37,780 bases of DNA from an uncultured Muribaculaceae bacterium (GCA_910579995.1 CAJTWH010000027.1:1-37780); one strand, 5' to 3'. Positions 16,167 to 25,239 are shown, counted from the stretch's first letter. Made by a program: numbers and translations. The notes: generated from the letters alone by a model not told the origin.

Positions 16167-16197
16167 CAAAAATACAAAAAAATATTATATTACGCAA
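16167..16197 (-). promoter_or_regulatory. Promoter of the DUF349 gene
   Basis: Minus strand: TTG at 16197-16195, 20-bp spacer, TATTTTTG at 16174-16167. This fits the Bacteroidetes -33/-7 pattern. Initiation would be near 16161, inside the palindrome at 16140-16164. Confidence 0.55.
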
Positions 16198-16278
16198 TTT
16201 TTACGAAAGTTTCAACAAAACTCAACGATATCGCACGAATTGAAATTCACGCACAGGCCGGAAAAAGCCGAGCCGGGG

Positions 16279-16821
16279 CTACATAAACAGCCGCTGGTAG
16301 ATCAGGGCGTCGGTGTAGTGCGAGGCGGTGCGGATCCATGAGCGCAGGCGGCCGGAGGTGGCGAAGCCGGCGGCCTCGAAGAGCGCGCGCGAGGCGGTGT
16401 TGTCGATGGCCACGAGGGCTGCGAGCTGGTGCATGCCGAGGGTCTGCGAGGCGTAGGCGGTGAGCAGACCGAGGGCCTCACTGCCATAGCCTTGGCGGCG
16501 GTATTTCTCTATCAGTGCTATGCCTACGAAGCCGCGGCGGTCGCGGGCGTCGAAGTCGCTTATGTCAATCGCTCCTATGGCCTCGCCGCCGTCTATGAGG
16601 GTGATTATCAGCCGCAGCTGCTTCTCGGCGTAGATATCGGCTTGATAGCCATTGATATACTCCCACAACATCTGCCGGCTCGCCGGGGCGGTGGTAAATG
16701 CGCTCTGACGGCGGTGGGGGTCGTTTTCGAGCATAAAGAGCAGGTCGAGGTCGGCGGGCTCTACAGCGCGCAGGGCCACACGCGCTCCCCGCAGAGCCAA
16801 GGCTTCATATTGATTTTTCAT
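16279..16821 (-). CDS. GNAT-family N-acetyltransferase (RimJ/RimL type)
   Basis: The 180-residue product has the acetyl-CoA-binding GNAT fold of the RimJ/RimL/SpeG group: an N-terminal LRAVEPADLDLLFMLENDP, GAIDISDFD, the motif A segment IALIEKYRRQGYGSEAL, and the C-terminal VAIDNTASRALFEAAGF. It would acetylate an amine on a protein, polyamine or small molecule; the substrate is unknown. Its start overlaps the recR stop by 4 bp (ATGA), so it is translationally coupled to recR. Confidence 0.85.
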   Translation of the reverse strand: MKNQYEALALRGARVALRAVEPADLDLLFMLENDPHRRQSAFTTAPASRQMLWEYINGYQADIYAEKQLRLIITLIDGGEAIGAIDISDFDARDRRGFVGIALIEKYRRQGYGSEALGLLTAYASQTLGMHQLAALVAIDNTASRALFEAAGFATSGRLRSWIRTASHYTDALIYQRLFM

Positions 16822-17435
16822 AGTTCAAAGGGTATTCGTCCGACAAGCGAGCGGGCAAGCGTGGCCTCGTCGGTATATTCGAGTTCGTTGCCCACTGATA
16901 CGCCGCGGGCTATCTGCGTCACCTTGACTTGGGGCATACTTCGCTGCAGAAGGCGGTAGATATAGAAGTTTGTGGTGTCGGCTTCGACGGTGGCGCCGGT
17001 GGCAAGTATCACCTCATCGACTCCTCCGGCGGCGACGCGCTCTATAAGCGACGCAATCTGAAGCATATCGGGGCCAATACCGTCGATGGGCGATATCAGG
17101 CCGCCGAGCACATGGTAGAGCCCGAAATACTGGCGGGTGTTTTCGATGATCATCACGTCTTTTACGCTCTCTACCACGCACACCGCGTTGGCCTGACGCT
17201 TGGGCGAGGCGCATATAGGGCAGACGTCTGTCTCGCTGATATTATGGCAGATAGAGCAATATTTTATACCCTTGCGCATGTTGGCGATGGCGTCGGCGAT
17301 GGTGATTGCCTCCGACGGCTCGCGCCTGAGCAAATGCAGGGCGAAGCGCAATGCTGTCTTGCGCCCTACGCCGGGCAGGCGCGAAAGCGCCGACACTGCA
17401 TTCTCGAGCAAGGCTGAAGAAAATTCCTGTTCCAT
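16818..17435 (-). CDS. recR: Recombination mediator RecR
   Basis: RecR acts with RecF and RecO to load RecA onto SSB-coated gapped DNA. The 205-residue product has the helix-hairpin-helix region LSRLPGVGRKTALRFALHLL, a zinc finger C-SICHNISETDVCPIC, and the Toprim segment (VCVVESVKDVMIIENT through GGLISPIDGIGP), at normal length. recF lies elsewhere in this window (35.3 kb), in a different operon. A consensus promoter ends only 4 bp before the ATG, so the transcript is predicted to be leaderless or nearly so. Confidence 0.96.
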   Translation of the reverse strand: MEQEFSSALLENAVSALSRLPGVGRKTALRFALHLLRREPSEAITIADAIANMRKGIKYCSICHNISETDVCPICASPKRQANAVCVVESVKDVMIIENTRQYFGLYHVLGGLISPIDGIGPDMLQIASLIERVAAGGVDEVILATGATVEADTTNFYIYRLLQRSMPQVKVTQIARGVSVGNELEYTDEATLARSLVGRIPFEL

Positions 17436-17439
17436 ATCA

Positions 17440-17471
17440 CAAAAGTAGTCACATCAGCGCATATTTGCAAA
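17440..17471 (-). promoter_or_regulatory. recR promoter, predicted leaderless
   Basis: Minus strand: TTTG at 17471-17468, 20-bp spacer, TACTTTTG at 17447-17440. Initiation about 5 nt downstream would fall on or next to the recR ATG (17435-17433). No later in-frame ATG would preserve the RecR N terminus. Confidence 0.65.
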
Positions 17472-17520
17472 TTTTTATGGTTGGTGGTTGGAGGGTGGTG
17501 GGTTGTGGCCAGCGGGGTAG
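17472..17520. repeat. G-rich intergenic repeat, copy 6 (single)
   Basis: The plus strand reads TTTTTATGGTTGGTGGTTGG, then AGGGTGGTGGG, then TTGTGGCCAGCGGGGTAG. It shares the T-rich start, the GGTTGGTGGTTGG block and a one-base variant of the TGTGGGCAGCG core with the tandem copies at 8855-8939. It lies directly upstream of the recR -33 element. Confidence 0.8.
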
Positions 17521-17541
17521 TTTTCCACTGCCGGTGACGAA

Positions 17542-17572
17542 AAAAGCGCGACCCCTGCGGAGCCGCGCTTTT
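17542..17572 (-). terminator. Rho-independent terminator of the susCD operon
   Basis: AAAAGCGCG (17542-17550) pairs with CGCGCTTTT (17564-17572), with a further GC-rich inner stem, and the minus strand continues into a T-run. It lies 19 bp after the susD stop, the classic position for an intrinsic terminator. The A-tract on the other side would let it work in both directions. Confidence 0.85.
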
Positions 17573-17591
17573 AATCTTATTTATCAACAGA

Positions 17592-19355
17592 TCACCAACC
17601 GGGGTTCTGTTTGAGGTTCAAGTTGAGGTTCAACTGATTAGTGCCGATAGGATAGAGATAGTACTTTTTATCGTACTTACGGCCGCCTGCAGCCATATTA
17701 CCTTGAACATATCCGTTCACCAATTCCTGACCCTGAGGATGCTCGGTGCTGTTGAGCACGTAGGCACCGCGAATGATATCAGGATATTTAGTGGTATCAA
17801 GCTTATCAAGCTGATGCCAGCGGATAAGGTCCCAATAGCGGATCCAGTTATCGAACATTGTCTCGCAACGACGGCAGCGACGGATTTCCCACAGCAGGCT
17901 CGATACGCCCATATTGTTGTCCGAAGCATTGAGGTTTTTGAGATAGTCAACATCGGTGATCATGTCGAGACCGGCACGCTCATAGAGTTTCTTGAGCGAG
18001 ATATCGAAGTCGGTATTGGTGAAATCACCGAGTTCAGCCTTAGCCTCAGCATAGTTGAGGGCAATATAAGATTGCCAGTAGATGGGGCAGCTTGTATAGT
18101 TCTGACTTGCGTTTGTACGGGCGGTAACAGGCAGAAGAACGTTGTCGTACTTGGCGATACCGAAGCCCGAAGAAGAGTTCATGCCCGAGCAACCGGCGCG
18201 GCTCCACTCCATACCTTTGAAGTACACGTAGGGGTCGGTGATAATGCTCAGACGAGCCTCGCGGTTGTCAAGCAGATTCTGGATAGAATATGCCGGCTGC
18301 ATGTCGGGCTCTTCAGCAGTGCCGAAGTTGAGCTCAGTAGGAACTCCTTCAAGAGACTGGTCTTCAGAGTCAGCAAAAGCCTTGCCGTCTTTCATAAGGA
18401 AAGCCTTGAAAGCGTCGAGCGACATACCCGAAGTTGTGGTAGACGAGGCTGTATATGAAATTGTTGAATGACGCTGGAGATTGATATCGTAACGACGACC
18501 GAAGATAAGCTCCGGGTTAGTTGAAAGACCGGTTACCTCTCCGAGGTCTGTCTTCATCTTTTCCCAAGTGGAGTTATAAAGCGAATGATAGTCATCGCAG
18601 AATCCGTATTTGCCAAGAAGATCCTTAGAAACGTTTGCAGCTTCGGTGAGATACTTCTTTGCACGCTCTTCGTTGGGAGCGACCCCATTGTCAGCCTCAG
18701 TGCGATAGCGGCAGAAAGTACCCTCATAGAGACATACCTCGCTCTTGGTAGCACGCGCAAGGTCTTTGCTCCATGTCAGGGGCGCCTTGTCGGCAGAGAT
18801 AGTAGCAATCGCGAAGTCAAGGTCGGCGAGGACAGAGTCCATCACGATATCGCGGTTTGTGCGTGGAGCTTGGAGAATCGGGTCGTTGACATCGGGCACA
18901 TAGTTTTCCCAAGTGATATCTCCGAACATACGCACGAGGCGATAGTAGGCTGTAGCACGGATAAGGCGGGCGATACCCCAGTAGTTGTTTTTATCAGCCT
19001 CTGCCAAGCTTGATGTAACCACATTATTGATAATGTAGTTGGCGCCACGGACGGTGCTGAAGTCGTATTCACCCACATCGGCAGGCAATGTCGGATAAGG
19101 CCAGTTTTCGAAGCTTGCACCGACCTGATCGTCGTTAAGATATTTGAAGTAATACCAACCGCTATAGCCGGAATAGAGAGGAGAGCCCGAAAGCATGCGG
19201 TCGAGCTGAAGTTGAACGTTGGCAGATGTCGACCAATATGCCGGGTCATCGACAATCGAGGTCATAGGCATGCGGTTGTCGTCGAGGAAATCGTCGCAAC
19301 TTGCGAACAATGCTCCTACAGCCGCTGCCGCCAAAATTAAATATGATTTTTTCAT
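17592..19355 (-). CDS. SusD/RagB-family nutrient-binding lipoprotein
   Basis: SusD-like proteins sit on the outer face of the outer membrane as a lid over a SusC channel and bind the glycan or peptide to be imported. The 587-residue protein has a lipoprotein signal peptide with Cys20 in LFASCDDFL, and the SusD pattern of an N-terminal TPR-type helical region (LIRATAYYRLVRMFGDI, conserved in the family) and the C-terminal RRCETMFDNWIRYWDLIRW and YLYPIGTNQLNLN. It starts 18 bp after susC and is followed by an intrinsic terminator. No glycoside hydrolase, sulfatase or regulator is adjacent, so the ligand cannot be inferred. Confidence 0.95.
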   Translation of the reverse strand: MKKSYLILAAAAVGALFASCDDFLDDNRMPMTSIVDDPAYWSTSANVQLQLDRMLSGSPLYSGYSGWYYFKYLNDDQVGASFENWPYPTLPADVGEYDFSTVRGANYIINNVVTSSLAEADKNNYWGIARLIRATAYYRLVRMFGDITWENYVPDVNDPILQAPRTNRDIVMDSVLADLDFAIATISADKAPLTWSKDLARATKSEVCLYEGTFCRYRTEADNGVAPNEERAKKYLTEAANVSKDLLGKYGFCDDYHSLYNSTWEKMKTDLGEVTGLSTNPELIFGRRYDINLQRHSTISYTASSTTTSGMSLDAFKAFLMKDGKAFADSEDQSLEGVPTELNFGTAEEPDMQPAYSIQNLLDNREARLSIITDPYVYFKGMEWSRAGCSGMNSSSGFGIAKYDNVLLPVTARTNASQNYTSCPIYWQSYIALNYAEAKAELGDFTNTDFDISLKKLYERAGLDMITDVDYLKNLNASDNNMGVSSLLWEIRRCRRCETMFDNWIRYWDLIRWHQLDKLDTTKYPDIIRGAYVLNSTEHPQGQELVNGYVQGNMAAGGRKYDKKYYLYPIGTNQLNLNLNLKQNPGW

Positions 19356-19373
19356 TTTGAGGTCGATTTTAGT

Positions 19374-22300
19374 TTAGAAAGTAACTTGAATGCCGAAGGA
19401 GTAAGTGCGAGAGATAGGGGTTGTACGACCCAGATAGCCGTTTTGATAGATACTTGCATCCGTTGACTGACGGTGCATACCTGTACCGGCTGCTGTGATT
19501 TCGGGGTCCATCGGATAGTCTTTTAATCCGTTGTAGAGCAGACAAGGATTGTCAACACTTACATATACGCGGGCTTTCTGAATAAGCGCTTTCTTGGTGA
19601 TGTCGTAGGGCAAGGTATAGCCGAGGGTTACAGCTTTCAGACGCAGATATGCCATATTGAGCAAGTAACGGGTCTGAGGATAGAAGTTGTAACGGCCATA
19701 GTTAAGACCTGCGACCTGACCCAAGCCACCACCACTACCCGGGTACAAAGTAGGATATTTGTTGTTTTGGTCAACGGCGATATCAGTGATATTGTAGGTA
19801 ATAGTCTCTACCATATTGCCTTTACCGTCGTCTACCATCTTGGTAGTCTGCTCGAGGGTCATCTGGTTATATGACATCTGGTTTGAATAAAGAGCGTCGG
19901 CACCGCGCGACAGAGGAATTACGAATGCTGAGGTTGTCCACATATTGCGCTTGCCCACGCCTTGGAAGAATACATCAAGGTCAAAGCCTTTCCATGCAGC
20001 GCCAAGACGGAGTGAATACTCGTAGCGAGGCTGGGTGTTGCCGATAACCTTAAGGTCACCATGGTTTTTGGGAGAACCTACAGGTATAAGATCGCCATTT
20101 TCATCTTTCATATTGGGGTCGCCATAGTTGATTACGCCGTCACCGTTGAGATCTTTGAACTTGATGTCACCGATACCGTATTTGAAGCTGCCTGATTCAA
20201 GAGCAGTCTGGCTGGGCACACCGGATTTGAGCTGACCGTTTTCGAAGTCAGAAGCCTCAAAGTAGCGGTCGGTCTCGAAGCCCCAGATATCACCGTAGTA
20301 ATAACCTTCGTTGTAGTTTCCTTGATAAGGAGTCCAAGAGTGGATAATACCGGTGCTGTCATACCATTTCTCAATCTTGGTGCGAGCGTCGCCCAAGGTT
20401 GCGGTAGCGTAAACATCCCAGTCGCCGAAGCTGTGATTCCAGCTGAGCGAGAGTTCCCAACCGCGGGTGCGGAGAGTACCGTTGTTTCCGTAAGGAGCGG
20501 CAGCGCCGAGAGTAGCAGGCAGAGAAGCGCTCGGGCCGAGCATATTGGTAGTCTTGCGGTCGTACCAGTCGAAGCTTGCGTTGAGAGTGTTGTTGAAGAA
20601 GCCGAGGTCGATACCTACGTCACCGGTGGTAACGCGTTCCCAAGTAAGAGAGCTGGGCACGAGAGTCGGCATATTTGCATATTGAACCTGCGAACCGGTG
20701 GCCGAAAGCCATGAACCGCTATACGGGCCGTTGATAACAGAGATAAAGCGGTTGTCGCCTACGGCGGTGTTACCTACAGAGCCGTAAGAAGCACGGATCT
20801 TACCATTGCTCCACCAAGATTTTACGGGTTTGAAGTAGTTCTCTTCGCTGAAGCGGTAACCGACAGAAGCAGAGGGGAAGAATGCCCACTGGTCATTGGC
20901 CGAGAAGCGGCTCGAACCGTCGTAGCGTCCGTTCAACTCGAGAAGGTAGATACCTTTGTAGTCAAAGTTGATACGGCCGAAGAAACCGGCAGAAGCCCAG
21001 TGTGTGATGGTCTGGTTGATATCATAACCGGTCTTGTTGCTGCCACCGGTAGTTAGGCCGAGGTAAGGAAGATTGAGGTCGAGGAGCTCGTCGCGTTTTG
21101 CATAGAGGTAGTTGTAGTCGCCCTGCTCAACGTTAGAGCCAACCATAACCTTCAGGTTGAAAGCGTCTGCCCAGCTCTTTTCGTATGTAGCGTAAACATT
21201 CATACTCCAACGGTCGTCGGTAGTGTTTGTCTGGCGGGCGTTGGCATAGCTGATAGGCACTATATAAGAGGGTTTCGTCACATTACCCCATGAATCATAA
21301 CCATATACGGGCATATAAGCTACGGTCTGACGGTAGTTGGTGACATCGTAGGTAAAGTCGCCATGGAGTGAAAGACCTTTGCAGATATCAAAATCCATGT
21401 AGGCTGTCATACGGGTATTGGTGGCAACATCCTTGTAGTCACCGGCCTGTTTGCGGTAGGCGATATCGTTGCGGTAGTCTACGAGATTACCCTCTTCATC
21501 ATAAGAATAACCGTAAGGGCCAAAGTACGAACCCCAGCGCCACATATAGAGGTAGTCACCGCGGACGTTATAAGGACCGGTATAATCTTTTTCAGAGAAG
21601 CTGAAACGCACACCTGCACGCCACCATTTGAAAATTTCGGTAGACAATGTACCTGTAGCATTATAGCGGTGCATTTTTGCCGGGTTGAAAGCCATTACGT
21701 CAGACTTGCCGCTGTAGCCGAACGAGAGACGATATTGAGTCTTGCCGCTGCGGCCTTGCAGAGTGACATTATGGTAATTCGACGGAGCAGTGCGGAACAT
21801 TATACCCTTGACATCCCAGTCGGCATAATATATAGCAGCGCCTGTAGGAGTAATCTTGTAGTCACCGATATTATCGTCGCTTGTCCAAGGAATCATTTCG
21901 CGGTAGCCTGATTTCTTACCGCCGTGTTCTTCTGCCCATTGTTGAGCCAAAGGCATCATATCCCAAGGATTCATACCAAAAAGACCAAGCTCACCGCCTG
22001 AACGCATGTTGGCTTCGGTAAGGCCATAAATCTGATTGTAAACAGAAGGATAATCAGCGAGGTTCATTGCTTGGCTCCAGCCGAAGTTGTTATTGTAGCT
22101 GATTGATACTTTGTCTTCCTTGTTAGGATTCTTGGTTGTAATCAAAATAACACCGAAGGCAGCGCGTGTACCATAAATAGAGGCCGACGAAGCGTCTTTA
22201 AGTACAGAAATGTCGGCAATATCTTCGGGGTTTACAAAAGAAAGGTCGTCGACAGCAACACCGTCAACAATGATAAGGGGTGAAGATGTGGCGTTATTTG

Positions 22301-22853
22301 AGAGAGTACCTGTACCGCGGATCTGGATTGAGGCAGTACCGTTGATATCACCGTTGGCATTTGTAACGGTAAGACCGGGGACAGCACCTTGGAGGGCTTT
22401 GGCTACGTCGGTAGTCGAACGTCCATCCATCACGCGGGCTACATCTACAGTGGCAACAGCACCTGTAAGATTGGCACGCTTCTGAGTACCGTAACCAACG
22501 ACAACGAGCTGGTCAAGCACCTCTGTAGTGGGTTCGAGGTAAACAATCATGTCGGCAGCAGCCTTTGCAATCTGCGCCTTATATCCTACATAGCTGATTT
22601 CGAGAGGAGTTCCGGCAGCGACACGGATTTTAAAATGTCCGAATGCGTCGGTGGCCACGGCATTTCTGGCTGCGCCTTTCTGCGCGACGCTTGCACCGAT
22701 GACGGGCTCGTTGTTCTCATCAAGCACGGTACCGTTGATGGTGGTCACCGCTTGACCTTGCTCTTGCGGCTCGGGGTTGGCCATGGCTTGGAATGTGCCA
22801 AGCGCCGGGGCTCCTGCCAGAAGAAGCATTGTCAGATAAAGATGCTTTCTCAT
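19374..22853 (-). CDS. SusC/RagA-family TonB-dependent outer-membrane transporter
   Basis: The 1159-residue protein imports oligomers through the outer membrane with energy from TonB. It has a signal peptide ending near AMA (residue 25), a carboxypeptidase-regulatory-like domain (INGTVLDENNEPVIGASV, about 36-115), a TonB-box-like LDQLVVVGYGTQKRANLTGA, the plug domain (PLIIVDGV, DASSASIYGTRAAFGVILITTK) and a long 22-strand barrel ending in the aromatic SFGIQVTF. I chose the ATG at 22853 because MRKHLYL starts the signal peptide; the ATG 15 codons upstream would sit in a hairpin. It pairs with the SusD gene 18 bp downstream. Confidence 0.95.
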   Translation of the reverse strand: MRKHLYLTMLLLAGAPALGTFQAMANPEPQEQGQAVTTINGTVLDENNEPVIGASVAQKGAARNAVATDAFGHFKIRVAAGTPLEISYVGYKAQIAKAAADMIVYLEPTTEVLDQLVVVGYGTQKRANLTGAVATVDVARVMDGRSTTDVAKALQGAVPGLTVTNANGDINGTASIQIRGTGTLSNNATSSPLIIVDGVAVDDLSFVNPEDIADISVLKDASSASIYGTRAAFGVILITTKNPNKEDKVSISYNNNFGWSQAMNLADYPSVYNQIYGLTEANMRSGGELGLFGMNPWDMMPLAQQWAEEHGGKKSGYREMIPWTSDDNIGDYKITPTGAAIYYADWDVKGIMFRTAPSNYHNVTLQGRSGKTQYRLSFGYSGKSDVMAFNPAKMHRYNATGTLSTEIFKWWRAGVRFSFSEKDYTGPYNVRGDYLYMWRWGSYFGPYGYSYDEEGNLVDYRNDIAYRKQAGDYKDVATNTRMTAYMDFDICKGLSLHGDFTYDVTNYRQTVAYMPVYGYDSWGNVTKPSYIVPISYANARQTNTTDDRWSMNVYATYEKSWADAFNLKVMVGSNVEQGDYNYLYAKRDELLDLNLPYLGLTTGGSNKTGYDINQTITHWASAGFFGRINFDYKGIYLLELNGRYDGSSRFSANDQWAFFPSASVGYRFSEENYFKPVKSWWSNGKIRASYGSVGNTAVGDNRFISVINGPYSGSWLSATGSQVQYANMPTLVPSSLTWERVTTGDVGIDLGFFNNTLNASFDWYDRKTTNMLGPSASLPATLGAAAPYGNNGTLRTRGWELSLSWNHSFGDWDVYATATLGDARTKIEKWYDSTGIIHSWTPYQGNYNEGYYYGDIWGFETDRYFEASDFENGQLKSGVPSQTALESGSFKYGIGDIKFKDLNGDGVINYGDPNMKDENGDLIPVGSPKNHGDLKVIGNTQPRYEYSLRLGAAWKGFDLDVFFQGVGKRNMWTTSAFVIPLSRGADALYSNQMSYNQMTLEQTTKMVDDGKGNMVETITYNITDIAVDQNNKYPTLYPGSGGGLGQVAGLNYGRYNFYPQTRYLLNMAYLRLKAVTLGYTLPYDITKKALIQKARVYVSVDNPCLLYNGLKDYPMDPEITAAGTGMHRQSTDASIYQNGYLGRTTPISRTYSFGIQVTF

Positions 22854-22890
22854 AAAAGTTTGATGATAGTGATTAATTCTCGTTTTATGT

Positions 22891-22908
22891 CTGAGCATTG
22901 CTGCTCAG
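22891..22908 (-). promoter_or_regulatory. Hairpin in the susC leader
   Basis: CTGAGCA and TGCTCAG form a perfect 7-bp stem with a 4-nt loop, about 38 nt before the susC ATG. It lies in the untranslated leader if the promoter is near 23091. It could affect translation or be a target for regulation; nothing more can be read from the sequence. Confidence 0.45.
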
Positions 22909-23253
22909 CCGGGGTAGTGTTTATTAGTTACTGAAGTTGGTGATGAGGGGAGCGGAAGGGGGTGTTTTTCTTTGCTGTGCCGGGCAATTTAAGGTGGGGT
23001 TAGATGTGAGTTTTATATAAGTTACAGATTTTCATCTTTTTAGTTAAAAATGTTTTAAGGCTTTAAGCGGAGAGTGCTCTTAGCCGATGCCAAATTTAAA
23101 CAAAGTTTTTAAACTATTCGCATTAAAGTCGAATTATTAACTTATTTTAATATTTATGCCCCGATTTTCACAAACCGAAAGATTAGCTCTTTTATAGATT
23201 ATTTAGATTTGGAGGAGGGCTCTGACGCCCTGCGCGCTTCGCACGCGCCTGCA

Positions 23254-23340
23254 ACGAAAAAAAAGGACAGAGGCGAAGAAAGGACAGAGGCAAGAAAAGG
23301 GAAGGAGGCAAGAAAGGGGCTGAGGAGAAAAGGATTTAAA
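23254..23340. repeat. Purine-only tract with degenerate direct repeats
   Basis: Over about 85 bp the plus strand is almost only A and G, with AGGACAGAGGC at 23271 and 23280 region followed by repeated GGCAAGAAA-type words. The matching minus strand is C/T-only and would be the transcribed sense if susC initiates upstream of it. No coding pattern is visible. Confidence 0.55.
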
Positions 23341-23376
23341 AGGCATTCTCTTGCCTGCCGCAGGCAATTGCCTTTT
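23338..23376 (-). terminator. Terminator of the exporter operon
   Basis: AAAAGGCA (23338-23345) pairs with TGCCTTTT (23369-23376), enclosing a second perfect stem TTGCCTG / CAGGCAA (23351-23367). On the minus strand the outer arm ends in TTTT. It lies 18 bp after the exporter stop codon. Symmetric A/T flanks allow function in both directions. Confidence 0.75.
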
Positions 23377-23394
23377 TGACCTTCTTTGCCTATT

Positions 23395-25239
23395 TTACCG
23401 GTTGAGCTGCTGCATTTCGACGAGGCGGCGGTAGAAGCCTTTTGCCTCGGGCTTGATGAGCTGCTCGTGGGTGCCGCGCTCTACGATTTGGCCTTGATTG
23501 AGCACGCAGATGAGGTCGGCGCGGCGGATGGTTGACAGGCGATGTGCTATTACGAGGGTTGTGCGGCCTTTCATCAGTCGGTCGAGAGCCTGCTGCACAA
23601 GGGTCTCGCTCTCGCTGTCGAGAGCCGATGTGGCCTCATCGAGAATCAGTATCGACGGGTTTTTGAGCACTGCGCGTGCTATTGATATGCGCTGTCGCTG
23701 ACCGCCGGACAGTCGGCAGCCACGGTCGCCGATGGGGGTGTCGTAGCCTTGCTCGGTGGCCATGATAAATTCGTCGGCATTGGCAATGCGGGCGGCCTCG
23801 CGCACCTGCTCGAGTGTGGCGCTCTCCACGCCGAAGGCTATGTTGTTGAAAATGGTATCGTTGAAGAGTATGGCTTCCTGATTCACATTTCCCATGAGCG
23901 AGCGCAGGTCGGCCACGCGGAGGTCGCGCACATCGATACCGTCGACAGTGACGCGGCCACGGGTGGGGTCGTAGAAGCGCGGTATGAGGTCGGCAAGGGT
24001 AGATTTACCCGAGCCCGACTGCCCTACAAGGGCCACAGTGCTGCCGGCGGGGATGTCGAGATTGATGTCGCGGAGCACCTCCACCTCGCCGTCGTAGCTG
24101 AACGACACATCTTCGAGGGCAATGCTTGCCGCCGTAGCCTCGGGGAGCATGCGCGGCTGCTTGGGGTCGGCGATGGGGTTGACGGCGTTGAGAATGACAT
24201 CCACGCGCTGCATCGACGCCAAACCCTTCTGTATCTGATACATGGCTTTGGATAGGTCTTTGGCCGGCGGAATTACATTGTAGAATATCACCATGTAGTA
24301 GATAAATTCGGCGGCATTCATCGAAGAATTGCCCGAGAGTATCAGACTGCCGCCGAACCACAGGATAATGGCCACGGCGATAGTGCCGAGAAACTCGCTC
24401 ATGGGGTGGGCGAGAGCCTGCCGGCGGGCCACATTGTTGGAAAGGCGGTAGAACTGCTGATTCTCGCCATGGAAGCGGCGGCGGAGCTTATCCTCGGCGT
24501 TGAAAGCCTTGATAATGCGCAGACCGCCAAGGGTTTCCTCGATGGTTGACATCAGTACACCCCACTGCGTCTGTCCCTCGAACGACTTGCGCTTCAGCCT
24601 CTTGCCCACACGCCCCATCACGAGGCCTACGATGGGCAGGAGTACGAACACGAAGATTGTGAGCTGCCACGATATGGCAATCATCATGCCGAGGCATGCG
24701 ATGATCATCACGGGGTTCTTGAACACCATATCGAGCGACGACATGATGGAATTTTCAATCTCGGCGACGTCGCCGCTCATACGCGCCATGATATCGCCCT
24801 TGCGCTCGACAGTGAAAAAACCTATGGGCAAGGCGGTTATCTTATCGTAGACGTAATTGCGGATATCGCGCACCACACCCGAGCGCATGGGGATAATGAA
24901 ATATGAGCTGAGGAACGACGCTCCTGTCTTGAGACCCGTCATCACCACAAGGCTCAGAGCGAGTAGCGCCAAGGCCGTCGGCGCGCCCCAAAGGTTGACC
25001 ACCTCCTGCACATAGTAATAGAAATCGTTGACTATCACATCCTTGACAGAGGCGTCGCCAAGGTGCATGTAGGTGTATGTGGCGTCGTTGATCTTGAACA
25101 ACATCTGCAGTATCGGCACCACCAAGGCAAAGGAAAAGAGGGTGAGCAGAGCCGTGAGGATGTTGAATATGATATTGAGTATCAGATACTTCTTATATGG
25201 CGGCACGAAGCGCAGCAATATGGCGTAGAGTCCTTTCAT
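23395..25239 (-). CDS. MsbA-like ABC exporter (fused membrane and ATPase domains)
   Basis: This 614-residue half-transporter has six predicted transmembrane segments in about the first 330 residues, then an ABC ATPase with Walker A GQSGSGKST, signature LSGGQRQR, Walker B ILILDEATSALD and the H-loop IAHRLSTI. It would work as a homodimer. In Bacteroidales this type is usually annotated as a lipid A/lipid or drug exporter (MsbA group); the substrate is inference. Its start overlaps the RsmF-like gene stop by 4 bp, so the two are in one operon. Confidence 0.9.
   Translation of the reverse strand: MKGLYAILLRFVPPYKKYLILNIIFNILTALLTLFSFALVVPILQMLFKINDATYTYMHLGDASVKDVIVNDFYYYVQEVVNLWGAPTALALLALSLVVMTGLKTGASFLSSYFIIPMRSGVVRDIRNYVYDKITALPIGFFTVERKGDIMARMSGDVAEIENSIMSSLDMVFKNPVMIIACLGMMIAISWQLTIFVFVLLPIVGLVMGRVGKRLKRKSFEGQTQWGVLMSTIEETLGGLRIIKAFNAEDKLRRRFHGENQQFYRLSNNVARRQALAHPMSEFLGTIAVAIILWFGGSLILSGNSSMNAAEFIYYMVIFYNVIPPAKDLSKAMYQIQKGLASMQRVDVILNAVNPIADPKQPRMLPEATAASIALEDVSFSYDGEVEVLRDINLDIPAGSTVALVGQSGSGKSTLADLIPRFYDPTRGRVTVDGIDVRDLRVADLRSLMGNVNQEAILFNDTIFNNIAFGVESATLEQVREAARIANADEFIMATEQGYDTPIGDRGCRLSGGQRQRISIARAVLKNPSILILDEATSALDSESETLVQQALDRLMKGRTTLVIAHRLSTIRRADLICVLNQGQIVERGTHEQLIKPEAKGFYRRLVEMQQLNR

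Larger units (their letters stand above)
22854..23394. other. Intergenic region between the exporter gene and susC
   Basis: This 541-bp stretch has no convincing gene. From the exporter side it holds a long terminator hairpin (23338-23376), a strongly purine-biased plus strand (about 23254-23340), a GC-rich block with CGCGC inverted arms (about 23222-23258), an AT-rich segment with a TAAATTTG -7-like element on the minus strand at 23098-23091, and a leader hairpin at 22891-22908 before susC. No good -33 partner was found. Confidence 0.7.

Noticed and set aside
23091..23098. susC promoter at TAAATTTG
   Set aside because: The -7 fits but no TTTG is found 19-21 bp upstream, so I do not list it as a promoter.
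23254..23340. Possible CRISPR or coding repeat in the purine tract
   Set aside because: The words are degenerate, without fixed spacing, and no open frame is present.
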